A model generated the notes under the pieces. The model had not been told where the DNA came from. It saw only the letters and a list, made by a program, of their open reading frames with translations, and did no database searches. A program made the translations under genes and the position numbers. Below are positions 1 to 7,901 of a DNA stretch of 64,000 bases, one piece after another (position 1 is the stretch's first letter; every line of letters starts with the position of its first letter). This DNA is from Cellulomonas sp. KRMCY2. GTDB taxonomy: Bacteria > Actinomycetota > Actinomycetes > Actinomycetales > Cellulomonadaceae. The stretch is taken from assembly GCF_000526515.1 (NCBI RefSeq), contig NZ_JAGF01000001.1:930001-994000 (forward strand). The letters run 5' to 3'.

Positions 1-96
1 TGCGTCGAGCAGACCCAGGTCGCCTTGCGGCAGGAGCGCCTGATCGGCTGGCTGCGCGTCCGGGCGCGGCCTTGTCACTGGCGCCTGCCGAGGTGA
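1..96 (+). other. possible 3' end of an upstream CDS
   Basis: An open frame runs from the first base to a TGA at 94-96 (31 codons, ending ...CHWRLPR). It converges with, and overlaps by about 20 bases, the end of the leftward AHSA1 gene. No family is recognisable in so short a piece and it could be chance reading. Confidence 0.2.
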
Positions 97-563
97 GCAG
101 TGAGGCAGTCGAAGGAGGAGTCCCATCCGTCGCGCAGGGACTTGTTGCCGTCACCGGTGGGCAGGTCTTCGACGGCGAAGGTCATCTCCGTCCTGTTCCC
201 GACGTCGCGGAAGACGACGGTGACCCGCACCTCCTGCTCCGTACCGTCCGGGCCGGTGGTGGAGGTCGTGAGGACCAGGCGGGCCGGAGGTTCGATCTCC
301 TCGTACCGGAACGCAACGGGGTACTCCGCGCCGTCGTCGTTGGAGACCATCGTCAGCGTCCACGAGCCGCCAGTGCGGACGTCCATGGACAGTCGCTCCG
401 GTGGGACGGTCAGGCCGCGGGGTCCGAACCAAGCCGCGACCTGCTCCGGGTCGGTCCAGGCCGCGAAGACGTCCTTGGGAGAGGCGTCGAAGGTGCGGGT
501 GATGGTGAAGCTGCAGCGGCCGAGCGCGGCGGTGGTGGCTCCGGCGTTACTGAGTTCAGGCAT
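75..563 (-). CDS. AHSA1/SRPBCC-domain protein
   Basis: A 162-residue protein of the Aha1/START-like SRPBCC fold. The opening FTITRTFDASPKDVFAAWTDP and the following AAWFGP are typical of the AHSA1 family, whose members form a hydrophobic ligand-binding cavity; the ligand is unknown. The length suits a single full domain. It begins with ATG inside the last codons of the upstream ArsR gene (8-base overlap), so the two are translationally coupled. This ArsR-AHSA1 pairing is common in actinobacteria and is usually read as a regulator with its target or co-sensor. Function beyond the fold cannot be told from sequence. Confidence 0.85.
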   Translation of the reverse strand: MPELSNAGATTAALGRCSFTITRTFDASPKDVFAAWTDPEQVAAWFGPRGLTVPPERLSMDVRTGGSWTLTMVSNDDGAEYPVAFRYEEIEPPARLVLTTSTTGPDGTEQEVRVTVVFRDVGNRTEMTFAVEDLPTGDGNKSLRDGWDSSFDCLTAHLGRRQ

Positions 564-933
564 CGCGCTGCTCCTCTCGAGTTGGGGTCGGGTCGTTCGC
601 AGTTGGCATCCGGGGCGGTCCCGAGTCGCTGAGGTGCTCGGTGAGCCGGTCGAAAGAGGCGTCCCAGAAGCGTCGGTACTGGTCGAGCCAGCCAGCCGCG
701 GACTGCAGCGGCTCGCTGCGGAGCTCGCACGGTCTCCACTGCGCGCTCCTTCCCCGGCTGATCAGGCCCGCGTGTTCGAGGATCTGGAGGTGACGGGACA
801 CGCCCTGCGGCGTCATGTCCAACGGTGCCGCCAGCTCCTTCAGCGTGGCTGCCCCGTCATTGAGCCGCTCCAACAGACCCCGGCGGGTGGGGTCGGACAG
901 AGCCGCAAAGGTCAAGCTCAACTCATCTCGCAC
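556..933 (-). CDS. ArsR-family winged-helix regulator
   Basis: About 125 residues with a classic ArsR HTH: LTFAALSDPTRRGLLERL, then a recognition helix in MTPQGVSRHLQILEHAGLI. No metal-binding Cys pair is visible, so it resembles the AHSA1-linked, non-metal ArsR group. A longer frame opens at 1035, but I place the start at GTG 933 because GGAG lies 5 bases before it and homology begins there. It is the first gene of a two-gene leftward operon with the AHSA1 gene and presumably autoregulates it. The C-terminal part (WLDQYRRFWDASFDRL) matches the usual tail of this subgroup. Confidence 0.85.
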   Translation of the reverse strand: MRDELSLTFAALSDPTRRGLLERLNDGAATLKELAAPLDMTPQGVSRHLQILEHAGLISRGRSAQWRPCELRSEPLQSAAGWLDQYRRFWDASFDRLTEHLSDSGPPRMPTANDPTPTREEQRDA

Positions 934-1035
934 AAGGACTCCAGTGATAAATGGAATACTTGAGTATGGGGCCGCTGTCGGCCACTTGGCAAGCGCAGGT
1001 GGCCTCTTCCTGATCGACGTGCGCTGGCTGACCAC

Positions 1036-1162
1036 CCCGAGCTGGTCGACGCCGCGAGGCAGTGGAGCGGCACAAACGACGTCTCGGTAGCCGAACCCCT
1101 ATCGGACGGCAGGTCGCCATCCAGATCTGCGAATCCGAGCTGACCGTGACACCGTTCTCACC
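1036..1162 (+). other. short spacer with possible transposase scrap
   Basis: One frame ending at 1163-1165 reads PIGRQVAIQICESELTV, which resembles the end of an integrase-core (rve) transposase, but it is too short to assign. No other feature is seen. Confidence 0.2.
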
Positions 1163-1749
1163 ATGAGCGGCGATCACCTCGGCTACGCGAGGGTCCCGAC
1201 CCAGAAGGAGTCCCTGGAGCTCCAACTCGATGCCCTTCGTGCCGCGGGATGCGCTCGCGTCTGGAGCGACGTCGGCAACGGCCAGTACGCCACGTCCAGC
1301 CTGACCGAGGTTCTGGACTGCTTGCGGCCCGGCGACATCCTGATCGTCTGGCGCCTGGACCGGATCGGGCGGCGTACCGGAGAGCTCATCCAACTCGTCA
1401 TCGATTTTGCAGCGCGTGACATCGGCGTCCGCTCGCTGACCGAGCCGATCGACACGAGCACCACCGCCGGGCGGACGATCCTCGATGTTCTCGCTGCCTT
1501 CGCCCAGACAGAGGCCAACCTCGTCAGAGAGAGCACTCATGCCGGCCTCGCCGCCGCCCGGGCCTTTGGACGACTCGGGGCCGGCCCACCGTCGTCACCC
1601 CCGCCCACCTCGCGGAAGCCCGCCGGCTCCGCGAGTCCGGATCCAGCCTCAGCGAGATCGCCCAGGCCCTGGCCATCAGCAGGACCACGGTGCGGCGAGC
1701 CCTCACTGCAGTTCCAGCACTCGACTCCAAGGCGACCGATCAGCGCTGA
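1163..1749 (+). pseudogene. serine recombinase/resolvase, inactivated
   Basis: The N-terminal 130 or so residues match the resolvase/invertase catalytic domain (GYARV.T...LELQLDALRAAGC, IVWRLDRIGRR, LDVLAAFAQTEANLVRE). Two lesions are visible. The nucleophile Ser in the YARVST motif is Pro12 (CCG at 1196-1198, one base from TCG). Near 1575 the frame slips, and the Hin-type HTH (AHLAEARRLRESGSSLSEIA, then ISRTTVRRAL) continues in another frame to a TGA at 1747-1749. The original protein would be about 195 residues, typical of Tn3-type resolvases or invertases. No res site or Tn3 transposase was recognised nearby, so it seems to be a relic of a lost transposon. Confidence 0.85.
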
Positions 1750-1942
1750 GTAGGGGAACCGGAGACCCAAACGTGAGCGGCAGCCGCGCGCTGGACAGCG
1801 CCAAATACCGCTGAAGAAACCACGCCACTTACCGCTGAAGGTCACACCCGGCAGCCCGGGCGAGCGGGGGTCGGGGAGCGTCTCACTTCCAAGGAACTGA
1901 TACGGCGGTGCCGGACCTCTTCCGCTGCCACCATGAGGACTC

Positions 1943-2659
1943 ATGAACGATAGCCAGGCCGTGGTCGCCCTAACGGCGGCGGTCATCGGCGTGAGCGGTG
2001 GTGTGCTCGCCGCACTCATCGCCGCGGTGATCGCGTACCTCGGATCGGTCCGTGGTGTACGTGCGAGCTACAACCTCCAGGCGATCGAGCACGAGCGTAA
2101 GTACGCAGGAGAGGCCGTGAGCGCCGCCGAGTCGCAGTACGTGCTCCTCGCGAACCTCATGGCCGACATCGACACGACCATCACCAAGGCGAACGCCGTC
2201 GTCGCGGCCGGGGGAAAGCCGAACACGTGGCATGCGCACAACCTCGCCCTCATCGAGCGGCTGGGAGCTGCAACGGCAGACTGGCGGAGCGTTCTCGCTC
2301 GCCGGAACCTGTACGGCCACGGAGACATGGGGCTCGCGCTGATCGCCTACGACCGCAAGCGCGCCGACGTCATCGAGGCGGCAAACCGCGCCGACCTCGC
2401 CAGTGCTCGACACCACCTGACCGCGTTGCAGGCGAAGGCACTCCCGGTCGTGCACCTCGCGGTGTCGCTCACAGCCGCGCGCTCGAACACGCTCATTGCG
2501 TCGAGCCTTCTCGTCGGCCGTGAGCGTCGACGAGCCGTGAAGCAGCACATCCGGGCCGCCGAGAGCTTCGAGCAGAAGCTGGGCGACGCGCTCAAAGCCC
2601 TCGAGGCAGGCGTCGCTTCCGACGCGGCAGCCAACGACGCGACCGAGGCCCCTGAGTAG
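1943..2659 (+). CDS. hypothetical membrane-anchored protein
   Basis: A 238-residue protein starting at ATG behind GAGGA. Residues about 8-32 form one hydrophobic membrane segment (VVALTAAVIGVSGGVLAALI...). The rest is charged and Ala-rich, with long helices and probably coiled-coil character (SAAESQYVLLANLMADID, QHIRAAESFEQKL), so it is likely a single-pass protein with a large cytoplasmic or extracytoplasmic helical domain. I do not recognise the family. Neighbours (broken resolvase, small hypothetical genes) suggest an accessory segment. Confidence 0.6.
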   Translation: MNDSQAVVALTAAVIGVSGGVLAALIAAVIAYLGSVRGVRASYNLQAIEHERKYAGEAVSAAESQYVLLANLMADIDTTITKANAVVAAGGKPNTWHAHNLALIERLGAATADWRSVLARRNLYGHGDMGLALIAYDRKRADVIEAANRADLASARHHLTALQAKALPVVHLAVSLTAARSNTLIASSLLVGRERRRAVKQHIRAAESFEQKLGDALKALEAGVASDAAANDATEAPE

Positions 2660-3052
2660 GTCGCCCCGCCCTTCCCTCGTGGGTGCTCACCGGTACACCG
2701 ATCGCCATGTCGAGCACACCACCACCTGACCCCACCACCCCGTCGTCGTCACCGTCCGCCGGGGACGAGACGTCCGAGAGGATCAACGACACGAGCGGGC
2801 GCCGCGCGTTGCCGGCTGCTGCGTCGTACGGCGGGTACGCGATTGCGCACCTCAGGGAAGCGGGCGGGCATTCCGCTGGCAGCGCGGGCGATCGTAACGG
2901 CGCGACTGCCCCGGGGGGCCGGGTCGGGCTTCCTGACGCCGAGGGCAGGCTTGGCCTGGCGCGGTGACCCACAGTGGACAGGGTCGGGTCCCCCGTCCAC
3001 AGGAGTGACCATCAGGGCAGACAACCGGGCGTGAAGACGGAAGGCCGCAGCC
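2660..3052. other. gap with one doubtful small reading frame
   Basis: The only candidate is a rightward frame from ATG 2707 to 2967 beginning MSSTPPPDPTTPSSSPS and containing ASYGGYAIAHLREAG. There is no good ribosome-binding site and the ends are low-complexity, so I do not call it a gene. Nothing else is seen. Confidence 0.3.
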
Positions 3053-3379
3053 ATGACGTTCGACGTACCGACGCAGCCGGTTCCCGTCCATATCCGCCAG
3101 GCTCTCGACCCGCTCGTGGCGATCTCCGCCGATGACCCGGACCTCGATCTGGCGTTCCGCGCCATCGAGGCCGTAGCGACGCTGCGGACCGTCAGGCCGA
3201 TCTATCCGCCGCCGATACCCGCGACTGCCTGGATCCCTGCCGAGAGGGCGGTCGAGCTCGCCTCGGCGGCGCTCGACCGGGCGATCGTCAACGCCTCGAG
3301 CGCTGAGGAGGCCATCCGTGCTGGTGCTGGTGCTGCCGCCGCCGCTCTTGCCGGCCGCCCGGTGGACGGGTTCCTGTGA
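3053..3379 (+). CDS. hypothetical protein
   Basis: A 108-residue protein with a start at ATG preceded by GGAAGG. It begins MTFDVPTQPVPVHIRQALDP and ends in an Ala-rich helix. No known domain is recognised. It overlaps the next frame by GTGA, which suggests a two-gene unit cut short by the repeat that follows. Confidence 0.5.
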   Translation: MTFDVPTQPVPVHIRQALDPLVAISADDPDLDLAFRAIEAVATLRTVRPIYPPPIPATAWIPAERAVELASAALDRAIVNASSAEEAIRAGAGAAAAALAGRPVDGFL

Positions 3380-3609
3380 CCTTCGAGATCTCGATGAGCG
3401 AGGTCGGCCGCCACCCCGCGCTGCTTGTGCAAGAGCACAGTCCGATGCCGGAGTCAGACGCCGTCGATCATGCGTTGGCTGGCAGGGAGAGCGCTCACCT
3501 TCTTCTGGATGCCTTGCACCACGAGAACGCACTGGGCCGTGGCGTCCCTTGTGTGTCACTGATGTGCTCCGTGAACGCGCGTGACGCGAGGTGGTGTCCG
3601 CTGACGTGA
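3376..3609 (+). CDS. hypothetical protein, 3' end replaced by repeat
   Basis: A 77-residue frame starting at GTG in a GTGA overlap with the preceding gene. Residues 1 to about 55 (MTFEISMSEVGRHPALLVQE...) look like coding sequence. The last 20 or so (VSLMCSVNARDARW) are encoded by the dispersed repeat found again at 23.1 and 25.4 kb, so the natural C-terminus has probably been lost at the repeat junction. Confidence 0.4.
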   Translation: MTFEISMSEVGRHPALLVQEHSPMPESDAVDHALAGRESAHLLLDALHHENALGRGVPCVSLMCSVNARDARWCPLT

Positions 3610-3730
3610 AGGCGCAGGCCAGACGTGATTTCTGATGGTCGATGATGCTCCGCTCTGATGCCCTACCTGTTAATCCGTAGGTTGTGGGTTCGAGCCCCAC
3701 GGGGCCCACTGTGTTTGCGCTGGTCAGGGG
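3541..3730 (+). repeat. dispersed att-linked repeat, copy A
   Basis: About 190 bp that recurs at 23124-23312 and 25454-25642 with scattered mismatches. Shared blocks include TGTCACTGATGTG, GAACGCG.GTGACGCGAG, AGGCGCAGGCCAG, CTGATGCCCTACCTG, the tRNA 3' end, and a GCTGGTCAG tail. Copies A and D also share a CTGGCAGCCATCTGGC block further right (about 3766 and 25679). Confidence 0.8.
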
Positions 3731-3937
3731 GTTGCGGCCCGCAAGCCATCTAGGGTGCAAGGCCTCACTGGCAGCCATCTGGCGGCCTTCTGGACGCCGA
3801 GGGCTGTGTGGGCGACGCCGGTTCGCATTGGACGCTGAGGCGCCTACGGCACGCTGCGCCCGCGAAATCTCGGGGCTAGGAGCATGGAGCCTCGGGCCCT
3901 CCCGGACCTTGATCCCATCACCCCGCCGAATACCAAC
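3610..3937. other. gap: repeat and tRNA fragment, no gene
   Basis: It holds the right part of repeat copy A, the tRNA 3' fragment and a short GGCAGCCATCTGG-type direct repeat that could be an integrase arm site. No credible coding sequence is seen before the IS630 element. Confidence 0.6.
3670..3709 (+). repeat. tRNA 3'-end fragment (candidate att site), copy A
   Basis: The sequence ends in a full T-arm (GTGGG TTCGAGC CCCAC) followed by GGGGCCCA, which would be an acceptor 3' strand. It is preceded by part of an anticodon loop and stem (TTAATCCGTAGG). The matching 5' half of a tRNA is absent upstream. It resembles Lys or Arg tRNAs of actinobacteria; I cannot decide between them. Such fragments are what tyrosine-integrase islands leave at their ends. 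Confidence 0.75.
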
Positions 3938-5009
3938 TAGTGCCGCGCGTCTGATGTGGTCTGACGGTTGGCCTTCTTGAGGATGTCGTCGGCGGTCTTG
4001 GTCCAGACGAAGGGGTGGGCGCGGTCGTTCCAGCCGTCGATGAACTGGCGGATCTTGGCGTTGAGGTCTTTGACCGATCGGTAGGTGCCGCGGTGGATGG
4101 CCTGGCGTTCGATGATCGAGAACCAGACCTCGACGAGGTTCATCCAGGAGGCGTGGGTCGGGGTGAAGTGGACCGTCACCCTCGGGTTGGCCTCCAGCCA
4201 GGCTTTGATCTCTGGGTCTTGTGGGCGGCGTAGTTGTCCATCACCAGGTGCAGCTCGCGCTCGGGGTAGGCCCGGGCGACCTGACGCAAGAACGCAAGGA
4301 ACTCCTGTCGGCGGTGGCGCGACTTGAGGGCGCCGGTGACCTTGCCGGTGGCGATCTCCAACGCGGCGAACAACGTCGTGGTCCCGTGGCGTACGTAGTC
4401 CGAGGAGCGGCGCTCGATCAGGTGCGGCTGGGTCGGCAGGACCGGTGCGGTGCGGTCCAACGCCTGGATCTGGGACTTCTCATCCACGCACAGCACGACA
4501 GCGTTCTCCGGCGGGGCCAGGTAGAGCCCCACGACGTCGGTGACCTTGGCGACCAGCTCGGGGTCGGTGGAGAACCGGAACGAGCCGGCCCGCCAGGGCT
4601 GGATCCCCGCCTCCCGCCAGATCGCCGCGACCGTGGCGTCCCCGATGCCCAGGTGCTTGCCCAGCAGCCGCGTGGACCAGTGCGTGACCCCGTACTTCTT
4701 CGGCGGCCGGCGCAGCGTGGTCGCGATGACCTTGGCCCGGTCCACACGGCGCGGCCGCCCAGAACGGGGCTCATCCGCCAGGCCCGCCAGCCCCTTGCCG
4801 GCGAACCTGCTCCGCCACGCGAGCACCGTCGGACGGCTGACCCCGACCCGCCCGGCGATCGCCGTGTTCGACAACCCCTGCCCGGCCAGCAGCACGATCC
4901 TGGCCCGTTGCGCCAGACCCGCCGACACTGACGAGGACCGCGTCAGCCGCTCCAGCTCCACACGATCCGCATCACCGATCACCAAACCCGGGGCAGGACG
5001 ATTCGCCAT
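3937..5009 (-). pseudogene. IS630-family transposase, frameshifted
   Basis: The first part starts at ATG 5009 (MANRPAPGLVIGDADRVEL) and carries an HTH (LSNTAIAGRVGVSRPTVLAW), the first DDE Asp (VVLCVDEKSQI) and the second (LHLVMDNYAAHKT). The frame is then lost near 4214-4216, where the HKTPEIKAWLEAN stretch usual in this family is out of phase by one base in a run of G. The C-terminal part continues in another frame from about 4179 to 3937 (FTPTHASWMNLVEVWFSIIERQ), which carries the final Glu. Restoring one base would give a normal 340-350 residue transposase. Some IS630 elements use programmed frameshifting, but this site shows no clear slippery signal, so I read it as decay. Confidence 0.85.
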
Positions 5010-5062
5010 ACCCCATCGTCCCAACCCGTCAACCGTAAACCAACTAACCACGCGCCGCGCTA
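3938..5062 (-). mobile_element. IS630-family insertion sequence
   Basis: The ends are imperfect inverted repeats, TAGTGCCGCGCGT on the left and TAGCGCGGCGCGT read inward on the right, each beginning with the TA dinucleotide that IS630/mariner elements target (3938-3939 and 5061-5062). Length of about 1.1 kb suits the family. Confidence 0.8.
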
Positions 5063-5102
5063 GTCGCTCCGTACCGGAAGCCCGACGGGCCGACACGCCC
5101 GC

Positions 5103-6239
5103 CTATACCCGCGCTGCAACCGCTTCCATCCTCTCGATCGCGTGAGCCGGGCCGGGCATCGACGCAATCTCGGCGGCGACTCGGTGCGCGGCCCGGCGGT
5201 AACGCGCTTCTGTCGCGACGCGAACGGCAGACGAGACGACCTCGTCGGCGTTCCAGCTGGCGGCCTCCCCCGCACCAGACCGGACAACCAGCCTGGCGAC
5301 GTCAAAGTGGTCGGACCCAATCGGGACGCAGACTACTGGCACCGCGTGCCGAAGGGCGGTCAGCACGGTATTGCGGCCGCCGTGGCAGACAACCACGGCG
5401 CAATTCTCCATCGCGGGAGTCTGGGGGACGTACGGATGGGACGCCACTCCGCTGTGGTTCGACCGTACATCCACCGCGACTACAGACCCGAGGGAGGCTG
5501 CGAGCGTCTCTACGACCGAGAGCACGACATCGGCGGGCGCCCGATACACGCTGCCAAACGCGACGTACGCATGTCCGGTGAGCCCCGGGTCCAGTTGAAC
5601 AAAGCCCGCGTGGCCTTCGAAGAATGCAGGTGCAAGGTCGATCGTGTTGAGCGGAAGACTGATTTCGGGGTCGCGGAGAGACCTCGGGCCATTGCTCAGG
5701 TGCAGGTAGCGAAAGAGCGTTGCAGCCGGGCCCGCAGCGGACGTCGCGAGGCCCGCGTGCGTGCGAAGTTCTGTCAATGCTCCACCAACCTCAGCGTTCC
5801 ACCGTCGCCGGGGCCAGTGCGAACTCACTTCGAACGATACGTCGGGTAGGCCCTTACCCTCGGCGACGACCCACGCGGCAAGCTCGGTCTCGTCACGGAG
5901 CAGGAGATCAGGCTCCCACCGGTCGACCAACAGCGGGAGCGCGTCAACGAGCGCGAAGGCGCGCGTCCGAATCCCGACATGCGCGCGTACATGGGCCAAG
6001 CGCTGCGGTGCCGGCGCGAGGCGCAGCTCCGGCACCGCGTCCAGCGTCTCTTGCGAGTCCGACCCGGGCGGCTCACTTACGAGCACTTCGCCGGCCACCC
6101 CGGCACGACCGAACGCCGCGATGACGCTGGGGGCGCCCGCGGCCAGTACCTCATGCCCGCGCTCCCGCAGCGCCAGCGAGAGGGAGATTATTCCGTTGAG
6201 ATGGCCGAGACCGGGCTGCGACGTCACGAGGACGCGCAT
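5103..6239 (-). CDS. GT1-type glycosyltransferase
   Basis: A 378-residue GT-B glycosyltransferase of the UGT/MGT type, expected to move a sugar from a nucleotide-sugar donor to a small acceptor in the cytoplasm. The N-terminal half opens with VLVTSQPGLGHLNGIISLSLALRERGHEV, the usual acceptor-domain start with a His near residue 13. The donor-binding motif is at 285-327 (CHGGRNTVLTALRHAVPVVC, then PIGSDHFDVA). It is third in a leftward run after the GNAT and the sugar-binding-fold gene; its ATG follows the previous stop by one base. It ends only 41 bases from the IS630 element. The acceptor is unknown; a macrolide, lipid or aglycone are all possible. Confidence 0.8.
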   Translation of the reverse strand: MRVLVTSQPGLGHLNGIISLSLALRERGHEVLAAGAPSVIAAFGRAGVAGEVLVSEPPGSDSQETLDAVPELRLAPAPQRLAHVRAHVGIRTRAFALVDALPLLVDRWEPDLLLRDETELAAWVVAEGKGLPDVSFEVSSHWPRRRWNAEVGGALTELRTHAGLATSAAGPAATLFRYLHLSNGPRSLRDPEISLPLNTIDLAPAFFEGHAGFVQLDPGLTGHAYVAFGSVYRAPADVVLSVVETLAASLGSVVAVDVRSNHSGVASHPYVPQTPAMENCAVVVCHGGRNTVLTALRHAVPVVCVPIGSDHFDVARLVVRSGAGEAASWNADEVVSSAVRVATEARYRRAAHRVAAEIASMPGPAHAIERMEAVAARV

Positions 6240-6240
6240 G

Positions 6241-7347
6241 TCACACTCCGCCCGGACGCACGAGGACCGGATCTACGAGCCTCTGGTCTGTGTCCTGGGA
6301 AGCCTCACGGTGGTATGCCTCCCGCAGGATCTGGCCGACCACCCCCCCTTGCGCCCTCGGCTGGGTATCCACGGTCGCGATGACGAGATCATGCTCCAGC
6401 GCGATAAGACGCCCGTCGACCGCACGTGCGCCGTCGTATCCGACGAGTTCAACCCTCCCGGCCCAGGCCCTGCGTGGTGCGCACTCACGCTGAAGTGCCA
6501 CCGCAATGCGATCGTCTCCACAGAAGACCACAACGCGGGCCAGGCGCCTAGCAAGGAGTGATTCGAGCGGACCGGCCAGGTGAGTGACCGCCTCGGCTAC
6601 ATCCCACGAGCCGAGCTCGGCAGCCTGCATGCGACCCGACATGCCCCGACGAGCGAGCTCGTAGAGAACCTGGCTTGAGCGGGCCACCCCCGGCCCAGAC
6701 TCTCCCGGGCCAAGGGCGACGAGGGCACGAGAATGTGGGTCCGCCGCAAGCCGATCCGCGATAATTTCTCCCACAAGCCGACCGCCCATGACGAAATCGG
6801 AGGCAACGTAGGGCGGCGGCTGCAGGCCCGCGTCGAGGAATAGTGCCCTTCGCGGATGCCGGTCAACGGCGACCACCGTCACTCCGCGGCGTATGTGACG
6901 AGCGAGAGCATTCCATAGTCCGGAATCGTCGCTAGCCGGCACAATCACCAATGCGTCGGCCGACGCTGCAGCGGCGCTCTCGATCTGCCGGGTTTGCCAT
7001 GCGCTGGGCGTCTTCTCCAGCGCGCCCGGGGAGAGAATCTTCAACTCAAAGGGCACCGAACCCATTAGTTCCTCGCGCAGGCCTTCAACGACGTTGGTCA
7101 TGAAGGCGACGTCGTCGATTCCCACGATCACTATCGACTTGGTCGGAGCGTCTCGCGTGCGAATCTCCGCAAGCACGAGAGCGGCTACGCCATAAGCGAC
7201 AGCGCCGATAGCAAGCGCCCGATCGAATCCGGCGCCAATGAGGAGCGATGCACCGGCAATGCAGACGAGCACCGATAGCGGGAGCAGGACGACGGCCATA
7301 CGCGATACCTGTGGCTTGCGCATGCGAGAGCGCACATTGTGGATCAC
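6241..7347 (-). CDS. membrane-anchored periplasmic-binding-fold protein
   Basis: A 368-residue protein starting at GTG 7347, two bases after the GNAT stop. Residues about 17-37 and 42-60 are two hydrophobic segments (VLLPLSVLVCIAGASLLI; LAIGAVAYGVAALVLAEI). From about 70 on it resembles the LacI/ribose-binding (Peripla_BP_4) fold: IVIVGIDDVAFMTNVVEGL, ADALVIVPAS, GVTVVAVDRHPR, VASDFVMGGRLVGEIIA and VELVGYDGA are the strand-helix elements of that family. There is no HTH and no lipobox. A sugar- or nucleotide-sensing role at the membrane is an inference. Sitting between a transferase and a glycosyltransferase, it may sense the product of the cluster. Confidence 0.65.
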   Translation of the reverse strand: MIHNVRSRMRKPQVSRMAVVLLPLSVLVCIAGASLLIGAGFDRALAIGAVAYGVAALVLAEIRTRDAPTKSIVIVGIDDVAFMTNVVEGLREELMGSVPFELKILSPGALEKTPSAWQTRQIESAAAASADALVIVPASDDSGLWNALARHIRRGVTVVAVDRHPRRALFLDAGLQPPPYVASDFVMGGRLVGEIIADRLAADPHSRALVALGPGESGPGVARSSQVLYELARRGMSGRMQAAELGSWDVAEAVTHLAGPLESLLARRLARVVVFCGDDRIAVALQRECAPRRAWAGRVELVGYDGARAVDGRLIALEHDLVIATVDTQPRAQGGVVGQILREAYHREASQDTDQRLVDPVLVRPGGV

Positions 7348-7349
7348 GG

Positions 7350-7838
7350 TTATGGCGCCGTGTCGGCTGGTGCCTTGCCCGCGTCCGTCAAAGCCGAGCC
7401 CGCCAAGTAACGCTTCATCGTCTCACCGGCGACCGACCAGCCGACTGCCTGATAGAAGCTCGTGGCATCGGCGGATCCGCTTGCGAGCTGCACCTTGTAC
7501 GCGCTGGCGGCACGCGCTAGTTCGGTCGCTCGGTCGAGCAACGCACGTCCCGCACCGAGGCGCCGCTGCGACTCCTCAACGACAACGTTCTCGACGAGCC
7601 CGAACGGTCGCGCCCCGCGGGTGAGGTTTTCAGTAATCGTGATCTCAGCGGTCCCGACGATGTGACCGCTATCGTTCTCGGCCACAAGCACCGTGCGGCC
7701 CGGCTGCGCGAGGATGGCGTCCCAGACGGCACACGCGTGCGGTAGCGGAACGGCAGGGTCTTCAGAATGGAGCTCGCGCAAGAGCGCAAGCACGGCGGCC
7801 AGGTCGTCGCTGCAGGCGGCGCGGACTCGCACGGACAT
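7350..7838 (-). CDS. GNAT-family N-acetyltransferase
   Basis: A 162-residue single GNAT domain. The acetyl-CoA motif A is visible as VVVEESQRRLGAGRALLDRATELA (Q/RxxGxG/A form), followed by YKVQLASGSADATSFYQAVGW, the usual motif B. It would acetylate an amine or amino sugar with acetyl-CoA. It is the first gene of the leftward set and shares a 63-base divergent promoter region with the aminotransferase, which could make the amino group it acetylates. The substrate is not evident from sequence. Confidence 0.8.
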   Translation of the reverse strand: MSVRVRAACSDDLAAVLALLRELHSEDPAVPLPHACAVWDAILAQPGRTVLVAENDSGHIVGTAEITITENLTRGARPFGLVENVVVEESQRRLGAGRALLDRATELARAASAYKVQLASGSADATSFYQAVGWSVAGETMKRYLAGSALTDAGKAPADTAP

Positions 7839-7901
7839 GAGGCGATGATAACCGCAGTAACCTCACGGTGCGTACACGCACACCCGGACTGAGGACGGAT
7901 C

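Noticed and set aside
72-632. Plus-strand frames over the ArsR/AHSA1 operon
   Set aside because: They are antisense to two recognised domains and have no RBS.
3670-3709. Functional tRNA gene
   Set aside because: No 5' acceptor strand, D-arm or full anticodon stem precedes any of the four copies; only the 3' part is present.
2852-3778. Long minus-strand frames containing VGPVGLEPTTYGL (also at 23140-23538 and 25470-25916; 18970-19260 contains the equivalent GPRGARTHNL)
   Set aside because: These residues are the antisense translation of the tRNA 3' end and its repeat. They are a well-known annotation artefact and have no RBS or family support.
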